DNA from: Micromonospora_E sp048060115
GTDB taxonomy: Bacteria; Actinomycetota; Actinomycetes; Mycobacteriales; Micromonosporaceae
Direction: 5' to 3'
Assembly: GCF_048060115.1 (NCBI RefSeq)
Contig: NZ_JBHMIM010000019.1
Location: 1-64,000 of the forward strand
DNA length: 64,000 nucleotides
Of the stretch, positions 53,051-61,489 are shown piece by piece. The number at the start of each line of letters is the position of its first letter. Within the stretch, counting starts at the first letter, position 1. The notes under the pieces are model-generated. The model ran no database searches and was not told where the DNA came from. It saw only the letters and a program-made list of their open reading frames with translations. A program made the position numbers and the translations under genes.

Positions 53051-53776
53051 ATGGACACGACCCGCCCAACCCCACCCCCGGACGATGACCGCAGCGCCGC
53101 TCGCCGACCCGGCCAGCCGATCGGCCCAGCCCCCCGGTGGCAGATCCTCGCCACCGCGATGTCGCGGCTCCAGCCCGGAGACATCCTGAGCTACGACGAG
53201 ATGGGACAACTGCTCGACCTCGACCCCGCCGACCACACCGGTGGCCGGCAGGCCATCCACGCCGCCGCCCGCAAAGCCGCGGAGGTCCTGCTCACCCGGC
53301 ACCGCACGGTGTTCACCGTCGCGCGCGGGCGGGGCTACCAGCACGCCCGCCCCGACCAGGTCCTCGACCTCGCGTACCGCCACCAGGCCCGCGCCGTCGC
53401 CGAGGTCACCGACGCCCACACCAAGGTCGGCACCATCGACCTCACCAGGCTCGACGTGACCGCCGCCCGGCTGGTCCAGGCCACCGCCACCGGCCTCGCC
53501 CACCAGGCCGCGATGATGCGCCAACTCGACGTCCGCCAGGACCGGCTCGACACCGCGATGGCCGCCCTGCAGCAAATCCCCCGGATTGGTGACGCCCGGA
53601 CCGAACCCCACCAACCCCGGCACACCCCCGGACCGCGGGGCGGCCGTGACGGCCCCGCCACCTACCAGCAGCCTTCCGTCGTCGCCCGGGTCGACCCGCA
53701 GGTCACCGAACTCGACACCGGCGGACGCGGCACACCGCCGCCCATCAGCTCCCCACACCCCGAACCCGGGGCGTAG
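53051..53776 (+). CDS. Phage/element-type protein with winged-helix-like part
   Basis: This is a 241-residue protein starting 2 nt after the previous stop. Residues 30-100 (AMSRLQPGDILSYDEMGQLL, then AARKAAEVLLTRHRTVFTVA and RGRGYQHA) look like a small DNA-binding domain seen in phage and mobile-element proteins. A helical stretch DAHTKVGTIDLTRLDVTAAR follows. The C-terminal 60 residues are Pro/Gly-rich. Together with the gene at 52471 it forms a two-gene unit. Function unknown. Confidence 0.55.
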   Translation: MDTTRPTPPPDDDRSAARRPGQPIGPAPRWQILATAMSRLQPGDILSYDEMGQLLDLDPADHTGGRQAIHAAARKAAEVLLTRHRTVFTVARGRGYQHARPDQVLDLAYRHQARAVAEVTDAHTKVGTIDLTRLDVTAARLVQATATGLAHQAAMMRQLDVRQDRLDTAMAALQQIPRIGDARTEPHQPRHTPGPRGGRDGPATYQQPSVVARVDPQVTELDTGGRGTPPPISSPHPEPGA

Positions 53777-53787
53777 AGGGGGAACCC

Positions 53788-53997
53788 ATGGCACGCCTGC
53801 GTCGCGGCGCGCCGAGCCAAGCCGCCCGCTCGGCTCGGCAGGGCAGCGCACGGCATGCCAGGGCCATCCAGGGAGGAACACCTCCGGGGTCCGACCCGAC
53901 ACCGGGCCGGACCCCGGAGCCCCCGACCAGCCACGACGACCCGAACCAGCACAACCCAGCCCGCCCACACTCCCCGGCCGTTCCAGACGCGCCGTAG
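53788..53997 (+). CDS. Small basic Pro-rich protein (tentative)
   Basis: A 69-codon frame starts at ATG 53788 with GAGGGGGAACCC before it. The N-terminal half is Arg/Ala-rich and the C-terminal half is Pro/His-rich and disordered. No homologue is recognised. It is placed between the phage-type pair and the nuclease-like gene. Confidence 0.35.
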   Translation: MARLRRGAPSQAARSARQGSARHARAIQGGTPPGSDPTPGRTPEPPTSHDDPNQHNPARPHSPAVPDAP

Positions 53998-54115
53998 CGA
54001 CCTGACCGCCCGGCTCGACCGAACGCGCGACAGCCAGGTCCGTGTCCGGGCCGACGACCACCACCAGAGCAAGCACGACCGGCCGACCGGCCGGCAGGCA
54101 CGAGAGGAGCGAGCA

Positions 54116-55057
54116 GTGATCGACATCGCCCTGTTCAACTACCACAACGGCGGCCGGACGCCGGACGGCCGCTACGACTTCACCCCGCTCCAACAAGCGT
54201 TCGCCGACGTCACCGCAGCGCCCGCCCTGATCCTGTTCTGCGAGGCGAGCCGCTACCGCGACAACGCCGGCGCGGCGAAGTACGCCGCCGCCGAGGCCCT
54301 GTCGGACCAACTCGGTGTCCCGTACGTCGCCGAGCTGGGCTCGATGCGACGCGGACCGATGCCACCCGCCATCTTCTACAACCCGGACCTGCTGATACTG
54401 CGCCGCTGGTGGAACCCCGACGACCCTGGCGTGTTCGACGACCAACGCAACGTCGCCCGGTTCGCCCTCCGCGACAGCGCACGAGCACGCGATCACCGGC
54501 GGGAGTTCCTGGCCTTCGTGCACCACTTCGAACCCCTGTCCGGTGACGCCCGACTCGAACAAGCACGCCGCGTCAGCCGCTACGGCGACAGCGAACCGCT
54601 GCCGGTCATCGGCGGCGGCGACCTCAACGGCACCGCGTCCGGTGACCACCTGCCGCAGCGGGACTGGATGGCCGCCACACCCCACCAGCGCACCCACAAA
54701 GGCACACTCGGGCCGGACGGCGCATGGGGGCCGGACACCCGCGCAGTCGACCACCTCATCGGCGACTGGGACACCACCACCGGGCAGCGCACCAACGGCT
54801 GCGGCCTGCACGCCGTCGCCGAAATGGCATGGCGTGCCGACCCCACCCAGCCGATCGCGCCGACCGTCAACCCCGGCAACGACCCCGGCGGCGGTCTGCT
54901 CATCGACTGGCTCCTGGCCAACGACGCCATGACACCCCACGTCCTGCCCGACACCTACCGCGTCCACCTACCCGACCCCGGCCAGCCGCCGCCATCGGAC
55001 CACCGACTGATCACCTGCTCCCTCACCCTCGACACCCCTCTCGAGGAGCGGCGATGA
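54116..55057 (+). CDS. Endonuclease/exonuclease/phosphatase (EEP)-like protein
   Basis: This is a 313-residue protein. The fold is indicated by IALFNYHNGG at the start, ALILFCEASRY with the metal-binding Glu, PVIGGGDLNGTA with the Asp/Asn pair, AVDHLIGDW, and SDHRLITCSL at the end with the catalytic Asp-His. These are the EEP motifs in order. Nuclease or phosphodiesterase action on DNA or a phospholipid is possible. GTG 54116 has GAGAGGAGC upstream. There is no signal peptide. The stop overlaps the lipoprotein start (ATGA). Confidence 0.75.
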   Translation: MIDIALFNYHNGGRTPDGRYDFTPLQQAFADVTAAPALILFCEASRYRDNAGAAKYAAAEALSDQLGVPYVAELGSMRRGPMPPAIFYNPDLLILRRWWNPDDPGVFDDQRNVARFALRDSARARDHRREFLAFVHHFEPLSGDARLEQARRVSRYGDSEPLPVIGGGDLNGTASGDHLPQRDWMAATPHQRTHKGTLGPDGAWGPDTRAVDHLIGDWDTTTGQRTNGCGLHAVAEMAWRADPTQPIAPTVNPGNDPGGGLLIDWLLANDAMTPHVLPDTYRVHLPDPGQPPPSDHRLITCSLTLDTPLEERR

Positions 55058-55746
55058 ACCCCACCACCAGTAGACGGGGCATCCTCGCCGCGTGTCTGGC
55101 CGCCGTACTCGTGAGCGTCGCCGGCGGGTGCGGGACCGACCCCGAGGACCCGCGGCCCGACCCGACACCGCCGTATGACGAGATGCCCCTCAACCTGTGC
55201 AACCGGCTGCGGTCGGAGGACCTGTTCCGGCGATTCGGGCTCACCCTCGCTCCCGCCCTGGACCACCACACGACCTACAGCGTGGGACGGACCCACTGGT
55301 TTGCGAACTGCATCTACGTCGCCCACGCCACCGACGGGCGTTTCACCACCAAACTCGGCGGCTTCGAACCCGTCGGCGGAATACAGGTCCGGGTCTACGA
55401 CGACGTGCCAGGCGCGGTCGAGGCGTACAACCAGGACGCCATCCGCTACGTCGACCTGTGGGACGACACCACACCCGGCACCACCACCGCCGACCTCACC
55501 GGCTGGTGGGAGGACAGCGGAATATCGTTCGAAACCGTCGAAGACCTGGACGCGAGCAGCACCACCGGCGGCGGCCTCGGAGCCACCCAGATCGACATCA
55601 CTCACCTCGTCCGCGACGAGAACCTGGTCGTGATGTCGTACGTGCAGGCGCTGATACCCACCGCGGAGACGGACACGGCGCTCGCATTCCTGCACGACCT
55701 CACCGACACGCTGATCGACCAGACAGCCAGACGCCTCGGCCGCTAG
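55054..55746 (+). CDS. Secreted lipoprotein of unknown function
   Basis: This is a 230-residue protein. The signal peptide RRGILAACLAAVLVSVAGGC has a lipobox ending at Cys 26 and a basic start, so it should be anchored outside the membrane. The mature part (LNLCNRLRSEDLFRRFGLTL, THWFANCIYVAHA) has two further Cys and resembles DUF3558-type actinobacterial lipoproteins only loosely. Coupled by overlap to the EEP-like gene, which suggests one operon. Confidence 0.75.
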   Translation: MNPTTSRRGILAACLAAVLVSVAGGCGTDPEDPRPDPTPPYDEMPLNLCNRLRSEDLFRRFGLTLAPALDHHTTYSVGRTHWFANCIYVAHATDGRFTTKLGGFEPVGGIQVRVYDDVPGAVEAYNQDAIRYVDLWDDTTPGTTTADLTGWWEDSGISFETVEDLDASSTTGGGLGATQIDITHLVRDENLVVMSYVQALIPTAETDTALAFLHDLTDTLIDQTARRLGR

Positions 55747-56048
55747 CCAGACAACCCAACCCGACCGGACCGGGAGGCAACCCAATCGCACCGGGTCACA
55801 GCCATGGACACGGCCCAGGTCGCGGGTGAGTCCATGACGGCAGGAACACGACCTGTACCTGCGGGATCTCTGGAGTGGCCATCCGCGCTCGGCAGCACTC
55901 AGGCAGAAGACCGATGCCGGCGGCATCAACCCGACCCGCCGCCACCGCGATCGCGGCCCACCAGCTCGCCGGCCACAACCTCCGCGCCGGCACGGCCCCC
56001 GCCGCCGGCCACACGGCCCGACCGACCGGCATAGGGGAAGGAGGACCT
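55747..56048. other. Intergenic region upstream of the Imm1-like gene
   Basis: No supported gene. Several short frames have no ribosome site. AGGAGG at 56039-56044 belongs to the next gene. Confidence 0.4.
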
Positions 56049-56459
56049 TTGACCGCGGTGATGATGGACTACCACGGCCACCGCGAGCCGTTGCCCGACC
56101 CGGTCCGCGCCGCCGAGTTGTTCGCCGGCCAGGCTGAGTCGATCATGGCCCACGGTGGAACCGGCCAGACCATCTGGATCGGCCCCGTGGACGGGCAGGC
56201 TCAGCTGCGGATCGACGTCGACACGCGCGTCAACCGGGCAGCGGTGTGCTGGCTCCCGGACGGCACACGGGGCATCGAGCACGAACCCGTCGGCCCGATC
56301 ACGGTTGTCGAATCGCCCGATTCCGGCCTGGTCACCGTGCCCGCCATCCTGGCCCGGGCCAGTGTCGCCGCCGCCGGCCGCGCCGTCGCCGAATACGCCG
56401 CCACGGGCCGCCGACCCACCTGCCTCACCTGGCAGACAGAGCACCAACGACCAGGGTGA
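56049..56459 (+). CDS. Imm1-like immunity-family protein
   Basis: This is a 136-residue protein. The C-terminal half shows VTVPAILARASVAAAGRAVA, then EYAATGRRPTCLTWQ, the end typical of the Imm1 family of polymorphic-toxin immunity proteins (VP...A..A..EF...G..P....W). TTG 56049 is chosen on AGGAGG spacing; GTG 56058 and ATG 56061 are alternatives. No cognate toxin gene is seen next to it, so it may be an orphan. Confidence 0.65.
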   Translation: MTAVMMDYHGHREPLPDPVRAAELFAGQAESIMAHGGTGQTIWIGPVDGQAQLRIDVDTRVNRAAVCWLPDGTRGIEHEPVGPITVVESPDSGLVTVPAILARASVAAAGRAVAEYAATGRRPTCLTWQTEHQRPG

Positions 56460-56477
56460 TGCCGGGGGAGGGGTTGG

Positions 56478-56532
56478 GGCGGCGCGATCGACTCTTGCGG
56501 GAGATCGACATGGAGATGGTGCCGCGCCGCCC
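56478..56532 (-). repeat. Hairpin element, copy 2 (inverted relative to copy 1)
   Basis: The minus strand of 56493-56532 is identical to 6191-6230 over 40 nt (GGGCGGCGCGGCACCATCTC and onward). The closing arm CGCGCCGCC at 56478-56486 is kept, giving a 10-bp stem. The inner stem differs but TCGA-TCGA pairing is still possible. It starts 19 nt after the Imm1-like stop. Confidence 0.7.
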
Positions 56533-57174
56533 GAGCGCAGCATATGACAGGCTGCGTTGCGCACCTCGGGCTCACAACCGTTCGGGTCCACCAGCCCCGC
56601 CCGGCACACGGGCGTTGTGGGCGGTCAGGCCCAGGCTGCACACCGACGGCCGACCCGTCGCGCACCGGCGGGGCGTTCTTTCACCACGTGGCTGTTCATG
56701 ACCACGGCCGTCGATGGCATCGCTGACCCGAACGCCGCGCCGATCGTCGACGGGCAGGTCGCCAACTGGCTCTGTGCCCAGCGGCTGGCGTCTCTACGCG
56801 TGAACAGGACGCCCGACTACGAGCGGTACCTGGAGCTGCTGAAGGACCGGGCCAGCGGACAGGGCGCGCGCCGGCGGTGCGGCCCGTGATGTCGCCGACC
56901 ACGACCAACCGCAGCCGGTAGTTGACGAACTTCTAGATGATGCCGCCGGGAATGGCCGGGTTGCACTCGGCGGCGCGCATGGTCACCCGGCCCGGCCTCC
57001 CCCCGTCCTGGATACCACACCCTGCGGTCCGGGCTGCAGCCGTCGACCGCCGACGCGGTCGTGGGCGTCTTGGGTGTTCGCTGGGTGCTCCCCGCATAGC
57101 GGGTCATATCCGGCAAATCTGGCCGGACAGAAGGTGATTCGATCATCGATCGATGACTATTTTCCCAGGTCATG
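56533..57174. other. Intergenic region between hairpin copy 2 and tRNA-Lys
   Basis: No supported gene. A plus-strand frame at 56698-56889 (63 codons, containing QVANWLCAQRLASLRVNRTP) looks partly coding but has no ribosome site and may be a gene relic. The stretch 56570-56594 ends in CGGGTCCACCAG and is faintly like a tRNA 3' end. It cannot be folded into a tRNA. Confidence 0.4.
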
Positions 57175-57250
57175 TGGTGGGCCGCCTGGGACTCGAACCC
57201 AGAACCTAAGGATTAAAAGTCCTCAGCTCTGCCGATTGAGCTAACGGCCC
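57175..57250 (-). tRNA. tRNA-Lys (anticodon TTT), CCA encoded
   Basis: The minus strand gives GGGCCGTTAGCTCAATCGGC, a D-arm, anticodon stem GAGGA-CTTTTAA-TCCTT with anticodon TTT, a T-arm containing GGTTCGAGTCC, and acceptor GCGGCCC with A then CCA. All four stems pair. The 76-nt length is normal. It is intact, unlike the fragment at 6318. Confidence 0.97.
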
Positions 57251-57730
57251 GTCAAGGGCCAACCCTACTCCGCCTGGCCGCGGCTGCTGCATCCGCCCGT
57301 CTGCTGCCCGGGTCTGGGGCTGTCGCGGCTGACGGGTGACGGCGGGTGTCGGTGTACGGGCTCCAGTGCAGAGCCAGGTACGCCAGACGTACACACGCCG
57401 GGATGTCTGCCGATTCGGATCCGCCGGCGGCTGCGGACGCAGTGGCCTCCATCCGCTGTTCACGCTGGGTTACCAAGAGAGTTGGGTAGGTGCACCGGCT
57501 CGCGGCTACTTGTTTCATTGATCTACGACCGCAGCCCGGCCAGGCTTGGTCGAGGTGACCGGCGGAGTCGCTCGCTCGCGGCTGCCCACCGGAGTTCGGT
57601 GTGGCTCACTCATGGCATGCGCCCTGCCGGTCACCGCGGCGCGGAGTGGCTCCAGAGGGGTATGCCCAGCTCAAAGTAGCGCTGCCCTCCCGTCGACACC
57701 CCATTGTCGGATGGAGGGAGAGGCAACCAC
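57251..57730. other. Intergenic region between tRNA-Lys and IS110 transposase
   Basis: No supported gene. It should contain the tRNA promoter (reading left) and the left end of the IS110-type element. IS110 elements lack clear inverted repeats, so the end cannot be placed. Confidence 0.4.
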
Positions 57731-58894
57731 ATGGGCCAGGTCATCATCGGCGTAGACCCGCACAAACGCTCCGCGACCTTCGAGGTCATCGACCAGCGAG
57801 AACGCATTCTCGGCAAGGGCCGGTTCGGCACCGACCGTGACGGCTACCAGGGCATGCTCGCCGCCGGCCGTAAGCACACCGATCGGGTGTGGGCGGTCGA
57901 GGGCTGCAACGGCATCGGCCGCCACGTCGCCCAGCGCCTGGTCGCCGACGGCGAGACCGTGGTGGACGTTCCCGCGAAGCTATCCGCCCGGGCCCGGGTC
58001 TTCTCCACCGGCCAAGGCCGCAAGACCGACCCCGTCGACGCGCACAGCGTCGCCGTCGTCGCCCTGCGGACTCCTGGCCTGCGGCAGGCCGTCATCGACG
58101 ACACCACGGTGGCGCTGCGGTTGCTGGTCGACCGCCGTGACCAGCTCGGTCACGCCCGCACCGAGGCAGTGTCCCGGCTGCATCACCTACTGCTCGAACT
58201 GGTGCCCGGCGGCGCGAAGAAGTTCCTCTCGGCCCAGCAGGCCCGCGCGTTGCTCAACACCGTCCGGCCGCGCGACGTCGTCGGCAAGACCCGCCGGCGG
58301 CTGGCCTCCGAACTGATCGACGAACTCGTCACGATCGACAAGAAGATCAAAGTCGCGAACCGGGAGCTCACCGAACTCGTTATCTCGACCGGCAGCCGGC
58401 TGCAGCGACTGCACGGCATCGGCCCGTCCGGCGCCGCCCGCCTGATCGGCGACATCGGTGACATCAGCCGCTTCGCCAGCCGCGCCCACTTCGCCTCCTG
58501 GAACGGCACCGCGCCAATCGATGCATCCTCCGGCGACCAGAACAGGCACCGGCTATCGCGTGCTGGCAACCGGCGCATCAATCGGGTCCTGCACATCATG
58601 GCCGTCGTCCAGCTCCGAAACGACACCGAAGGCCGCCGCTACTACCGACGCAAGCTCGCCGCCGGCAAGACCACCATGGAAGCGATGCGAGCTCTGAAAC
58701 GGCGGCTCTCCGACGTCGTCTACCGGCAGATGGTCGCTGACGCCAAACGGCTCCAGACGGGCCCGGGAGGACACGTGGGGGCGACTCTGACATCCAGCGC
58801 GGCCGACCCAAACCCCGGGATCGACACTTCGGAGAAGTCACTTCCCGGACCCGCCGAACCCCACCCTAGAACACCACTCCCGGTCACGTCTTGA
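57731..58894 (+). CDS. IS110-family transposase
   Basis: This is a 387-residue protein. The N-terminal DEDD domain starts IIGVDPHKRSATFEVID and includes VWAVEGCNGIGRHVAQRL and KTDPVDAHSVAVVAL. The C-terminal transposase_20 domain has RLQRLHGIGPSGAARLIGDI and FASWNGTAPIDASSGDQNRH. All catalytic acidic residues appear kept. ATG 57731 has GGAGAGG upstream. IS110 elements insert using a structured non-coding (bridge) RNA from their own ends, so the flanking sequences may encode it. Confidence 0.93.
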   Translation: MGQVIIGVDPHKRSATFEVIDQRERILGKGRFGTDRDGYQGMLAAGRKHTDRVWAVEGCNGIGRHVAQRLVADGETVVDVPAKLSARARVFSTGQGRKTDPVDAHSVAVVALRTPGLRQAVIDDTTVALRLLVDRRDQLGHARTEAVSRLHHLLLELVPGGAKKFLSAQQARALLNTVRPRDVVGKTRRRLASELIDELVTIDKKIKVANRELTELVISTGSRLQRLHGIGPSGAARLIGDIGDISRFASRAHFASWNGTAPIDASSGDQNRHRLSRAGNRRINRVLHIMAVVQLRNDTEGRRYYRRKLAAGKTTMEAMRALKRRLSDVVYRQMVADAKRLQTGPGGHVGATLTSSAADPNPGIDTSEKSLPGPAEPHPRTPLPVTS

Positions 58895-59108
58895 CACAGA
58901 GGGGTGCCATGAGCGCACACCTGATCTTGGTTGGCGCGGATTCTGCTCGGGCCGGGGTCACGGCAGGATCGGCTAAACTGGTGGCGGCTGCCAGGAAGCC
59001 ACCGGTCCGCGGGAATGGGCTTAGCCCACCTGGGGTGTGCAGCATGATCACCAACGTTCTCCTTTCGGCCTGACCGAGCGGACATCAGGCAGACGAGAGG
59101 AGACCGTC
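58895..59108. other. Spacer after the IS110 transposase
   Basis: No gene is seen. The spacer probably includes the right end of the IS110 element. Confidence 0.3.
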
Positions 59109-60644
59109 GTGCCTACCCTGGACATTCCGGCCCGTCCCGACCTCGACAGCTTCCGCCGGCAGGCCCGGTCCCTCCAGCGCGCCGTCCGGTCCGGCGACGC
59201 CGGCGCGGTGGCGCGGCTGGCCCACCACAATCCCGGCGGGGTTCCCGACGACCTCAGCGGCCTGCCGCTTGCCACCGCGCAGTTGGTCGTCGCCCGCGAG
59301 TACGGGTTCGCCAGCTGGCCGCGGCTCAGGCGATACCTCGCAACAGTGGTTGAACACGGCTGGGAAACCGGGCTCGGCGCGGTTTCGGTGGCCGACCGTG
59401 CGGACGAGTTCTGCCGCCTCGCCTGTCTGACGTACGGCCGCGAGGACGGGCCGGCGCGCTGGGCCGAGGCCCGGCGACTGATCGCTGAGCATCCCGATCT
59501 GACCTCGGCGAACATCTGGGCCGCCGCTGCGGCTGCCCGTCCGGACGACGTCGCTCGGCTGCTCGCCGCGCGTCCGCGACGGGCGGCCGAGCGAGGTGGC
59601 CCGTTCCGGTGGCGGCCGCTGTTCTACCTCGCCTACTCGCGTCTCGACCCGGCCGTGTCGGTCGAGCGTGTGCTCGCGGTCGCCGAGCAACTGCTTGCCG
59701 CCGGTGCTGACGCGAACGAGGGCTACCTCTTCGATGCCCTGCCGTCACCGTTCACGGTGCTGACCGGAGTTTTCGGCCTCGGCGAGCTGGGCCCGCGGCG
59801 TCAGCCCCGCCACCCGCACTGGCAGGCGTTGGGCCGGCTGCTGCTCGCCGCCGGTGCCGACCCCAACGACGCGCAGACCCTGTACAACGGAATGTTCACG
59901 CCGGATGACTCACACCTGGAGCTGCTGTTCGAGTACGGTCTCGGCGCCAGCGATGGCGGCCCATGGAAGACCAGGATCCCAGACCTGGACGCACCTTCGC
60001 AGATGCTGCGGACCCAGCTGCGCTGGGCGGTCGAGCACCACCAACCCGACCGGGTACGGCTACTGGTTGAGCACGGAATCGACTTCCGCTCACCATTCGA
60101 GGGTGCTGGGCTCGCGTGGACCCCCGGCGACGGCCGGACGCCGGTCGAGCTGGCCCAGCTCAACGGCGACACCGAGATCACCGGCTATCTCATCGCCCGA
60201 GGTGCCACCCCGCCCGGTCCTGACCCGGTTCGAGAGCTGATCGCCGCAGCGTTCCGCGCCGACCGTTCCACCCTGGACCGCATTCGCGCCGAACATCCCG
60301 GTGCAGTGGACCATGCCCGCCGCACCCGTCCCGGACTCATGGTGTGGGCCGCGACTCAGGCGCCGATCGAGACGATCACGCTGCTGGCGGAGCTCGGCTT
60401 CGACGTCAACGCATACGGGCGTGGCGACGCGCCGGTCGAAGAGCCCTGGGAGACCGCACTGCACCACAGCGCCGGGAACGGCAACCTCGCACTTACCCGT
60501 TGTCTCCTGGACCTGGGGGCCGATCCCGACCTGCGCGACCAGCGCTTCGACGCAACTCCGCTGGGCTGGGCCAAGCACCTCCACCAGATGGCGACCGCCA
60601 CACTACACGAACCGGTCACTGCCACTCCAGCCAGCAGCCACTGA
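59109..60644 (+). CDS. Ankyrin-repeat protein
   Basis: This is a 511-residue soluble protein. Ankyrin patterns recur: QLLAAGADANEGYLFDAL, ALGRLLLAAGADPNDAQTLY, GRTPVELAQLNGDTEITGYL and ETALHHSAGNGNLALTRCLL, then DLGADPD. The first 90 residues (DSFRRQARSLQRAVRSGDAG) form a conserved leading domain of actinobacterial ankyrin proteins. GTG 59109 follows GAGAGGAG. It is a binding scaffold with no visible enzyme domain. It is adjacent to but not coupled with the IS110 gene. Confidence 0.85.
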   Translation: MPTLDIPARPDLDSFRRQARSLQRAVRSGDAGAVARLAHHNPGGVPDDLSGLPLATAQLVVAREYGFASWPRLRRYLATVVEHGWETGLGAVSVADRADEFCRLACLTYGREDGPARWAEARRLIAEHPDLTSANIWAAAAAARPDDVARLLAARPRRAAERGGPFRWRPLFYLAYSRLDPAVSVERVLAVAEQLLAAGADANEGYLFDALPSPFTVLTGVFGLGELGPRRQPRHPHWQALGRLLLAAGADPNDAQTLYNGMFTPDDSHLELLFEYGLGASDGGPWKTRIPDLDAPSQMLRTQLRWAVEHHQPDRVRLLVEHGIDFRSPFEGAGLAWTPGDGRTPVELAQLNGDTEITGYLIARGATPPGPDPVRELIAAAFRADRSTLDRIRAEHPGAVDHARRTRPGLMVWAATQAPIETITLLAELGFDVNAYGRGDAPVEEPWETALHHSAGNGNLALTRCLLDLGADPDLRDQRFDATPLGWAKHLHQMATATLHEPVTATPASSH

Positions 60645-61027
60645 CCTGTTCGAACGCTGCTCTCGCACCCAGGCAGACAGCACCGCCACAGCAAAGACCG
60701 GTGACTACCCCTCGCCTGCCGCGCTGGCGAAGAGCCGACAAGGCATGTAGACATCCGCTCAGTCGGCAAGTCCGGACCTCAATCGACACTGCAGGACGGT
60801 CACGAGGCGTGACGGCTCCGACTGGAGTGGCGCGCGACTCGCGGCAGATCCGTGTGCCACGACCGACCGCGGCAGGAGGGTGCGTGCCGTGTAGGGAGGC
60901 AGCGAGGAGGCTCCGGGCGGCTGTTGCCAGAGGTGGTGCTTGAGCCAGGTCGGCGTCGCTCGGGTTGGTCGCGCCATCCCGGCGCCCCCGACTGATGTGA
61001 CCGCCGAACCGGCAGCGGAGCAGCCGA
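60645..61027. other. Intergenic region, convergent genes
   Basis: No supported gene between the ankyrin-repeat gene and the HxlR gene, which point toward each other. No strong terminator hairpin with T-tract was noticed. Confidence 0.4.
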
Positions 61028-61360
61028 TCAGGCGGCGTTGTTCTCCGTCGCCCAGGCACAGATGGCGGCGAGTGGTTCCTGCAGCGTCTTGCCGAGGGCG
61101 GTCAGCCCGTACTCGACGTGCTGCGGCGGTGACTCCTTGAGCACACGTCGCTGCACCAACCCGTCCCGCTCCATGTCGCGCAGCGTCTCGGTCAGGACCT
61201 TCTGAGTGATCCCTGCGACGCGGCGACGTAACTCAGCATGCCGTTGGGGACCGGCGAGCAGCGCGTAGACGAGCAGGACCCGCCATTTCGAGGCGAGCCG
61301 CTCGAGCGCCTGCCGGGTCGTGCAGCCCTCTTCGAGCACGTCCGGAACGACCAGCGACAT
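61028..61360 (-). CDS. HxlR-family transcriptional regulator
   Basis: This is a 110-residue protein. The HxlR winged helix is clear: LERLASKWRVLLVYALLAGP, RHAELRRRVAGITQKVLTET and LRDMERDGLVQR, followed by the wing VEYGLTALG. CTTTRQALERL holds the usual N-terminal Cys (C13). HxlR proteins often sense redox or electrophiles and control a divergent gene. Here that is the MBL-hydrolase pair 129 nt away. GGGAG precedes ATG 61360. Confidence 0.92.
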   Translation of the reverse strand: MSLVVPDVLEEGCTTRQALERLASKWRVLLVYALLAGPQRHAELRRRVAGITQKVLTETLRDMERDGLVQRRVLKESPPQHVEYGLTALGKTLQEPLAAICAWATENNAA

Positions 61361-61404
61361 GAGCACTCCCGAGGATTGGACAGCGCCGCCCGAACTCGTC
61401 GAAG

Positions 61405-61420
61405 GGCACCGCAAAGTGCC
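61405..61420. promoter_or_regulatory. Candidate HxlR operator
   Basis: GGCAC-CGCAAA-GTGCC is a 5-bp inverted repeat with a 6-nt spacer in the centre of the divergent promoter region between the HxlR gene and the MBL gene. A winged-helix dimer often binds such a site. The arms are short, so chance is possible. Confidence 0.4.
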
Positions 61421-61489
61421 TTCTGTCCGACGAGCGCCGTGCGACCTAGCGTCGAGCCAACAGTAGACGCCGAAGGGAACACCGCCGAC

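Noticed and set aside
52937..54967. Minus-strand frame of 676 codons
   Set aside because: It lies antisense to the phage-type and EEP-like genes and is rich in Gly/Val/Arg without any motif.
56540..56600. Possible tRNA at 56540-56600
   Set aside because: CGGGTCCACCAG resembles a tRNA 3' end, but no T-arm, anticodon arm or matching acceptor strand can be folded.
56698..56889. Plus-strand frame of 63 codons after the hairpin element
   Set aside because: Some helical character is seen, but no ribosome site, no family and an Arg-rich end; kept only as a note in the intergenic entry.
6318..57250. The two tRNA-Lys sequences as attachment sites of one 51-kb integrated element
   Set aside because: They are inverted to each other, the left one is a 5' half rather than a 3' fragment, and no integrase of the tyrosine or serine type is present in the window.
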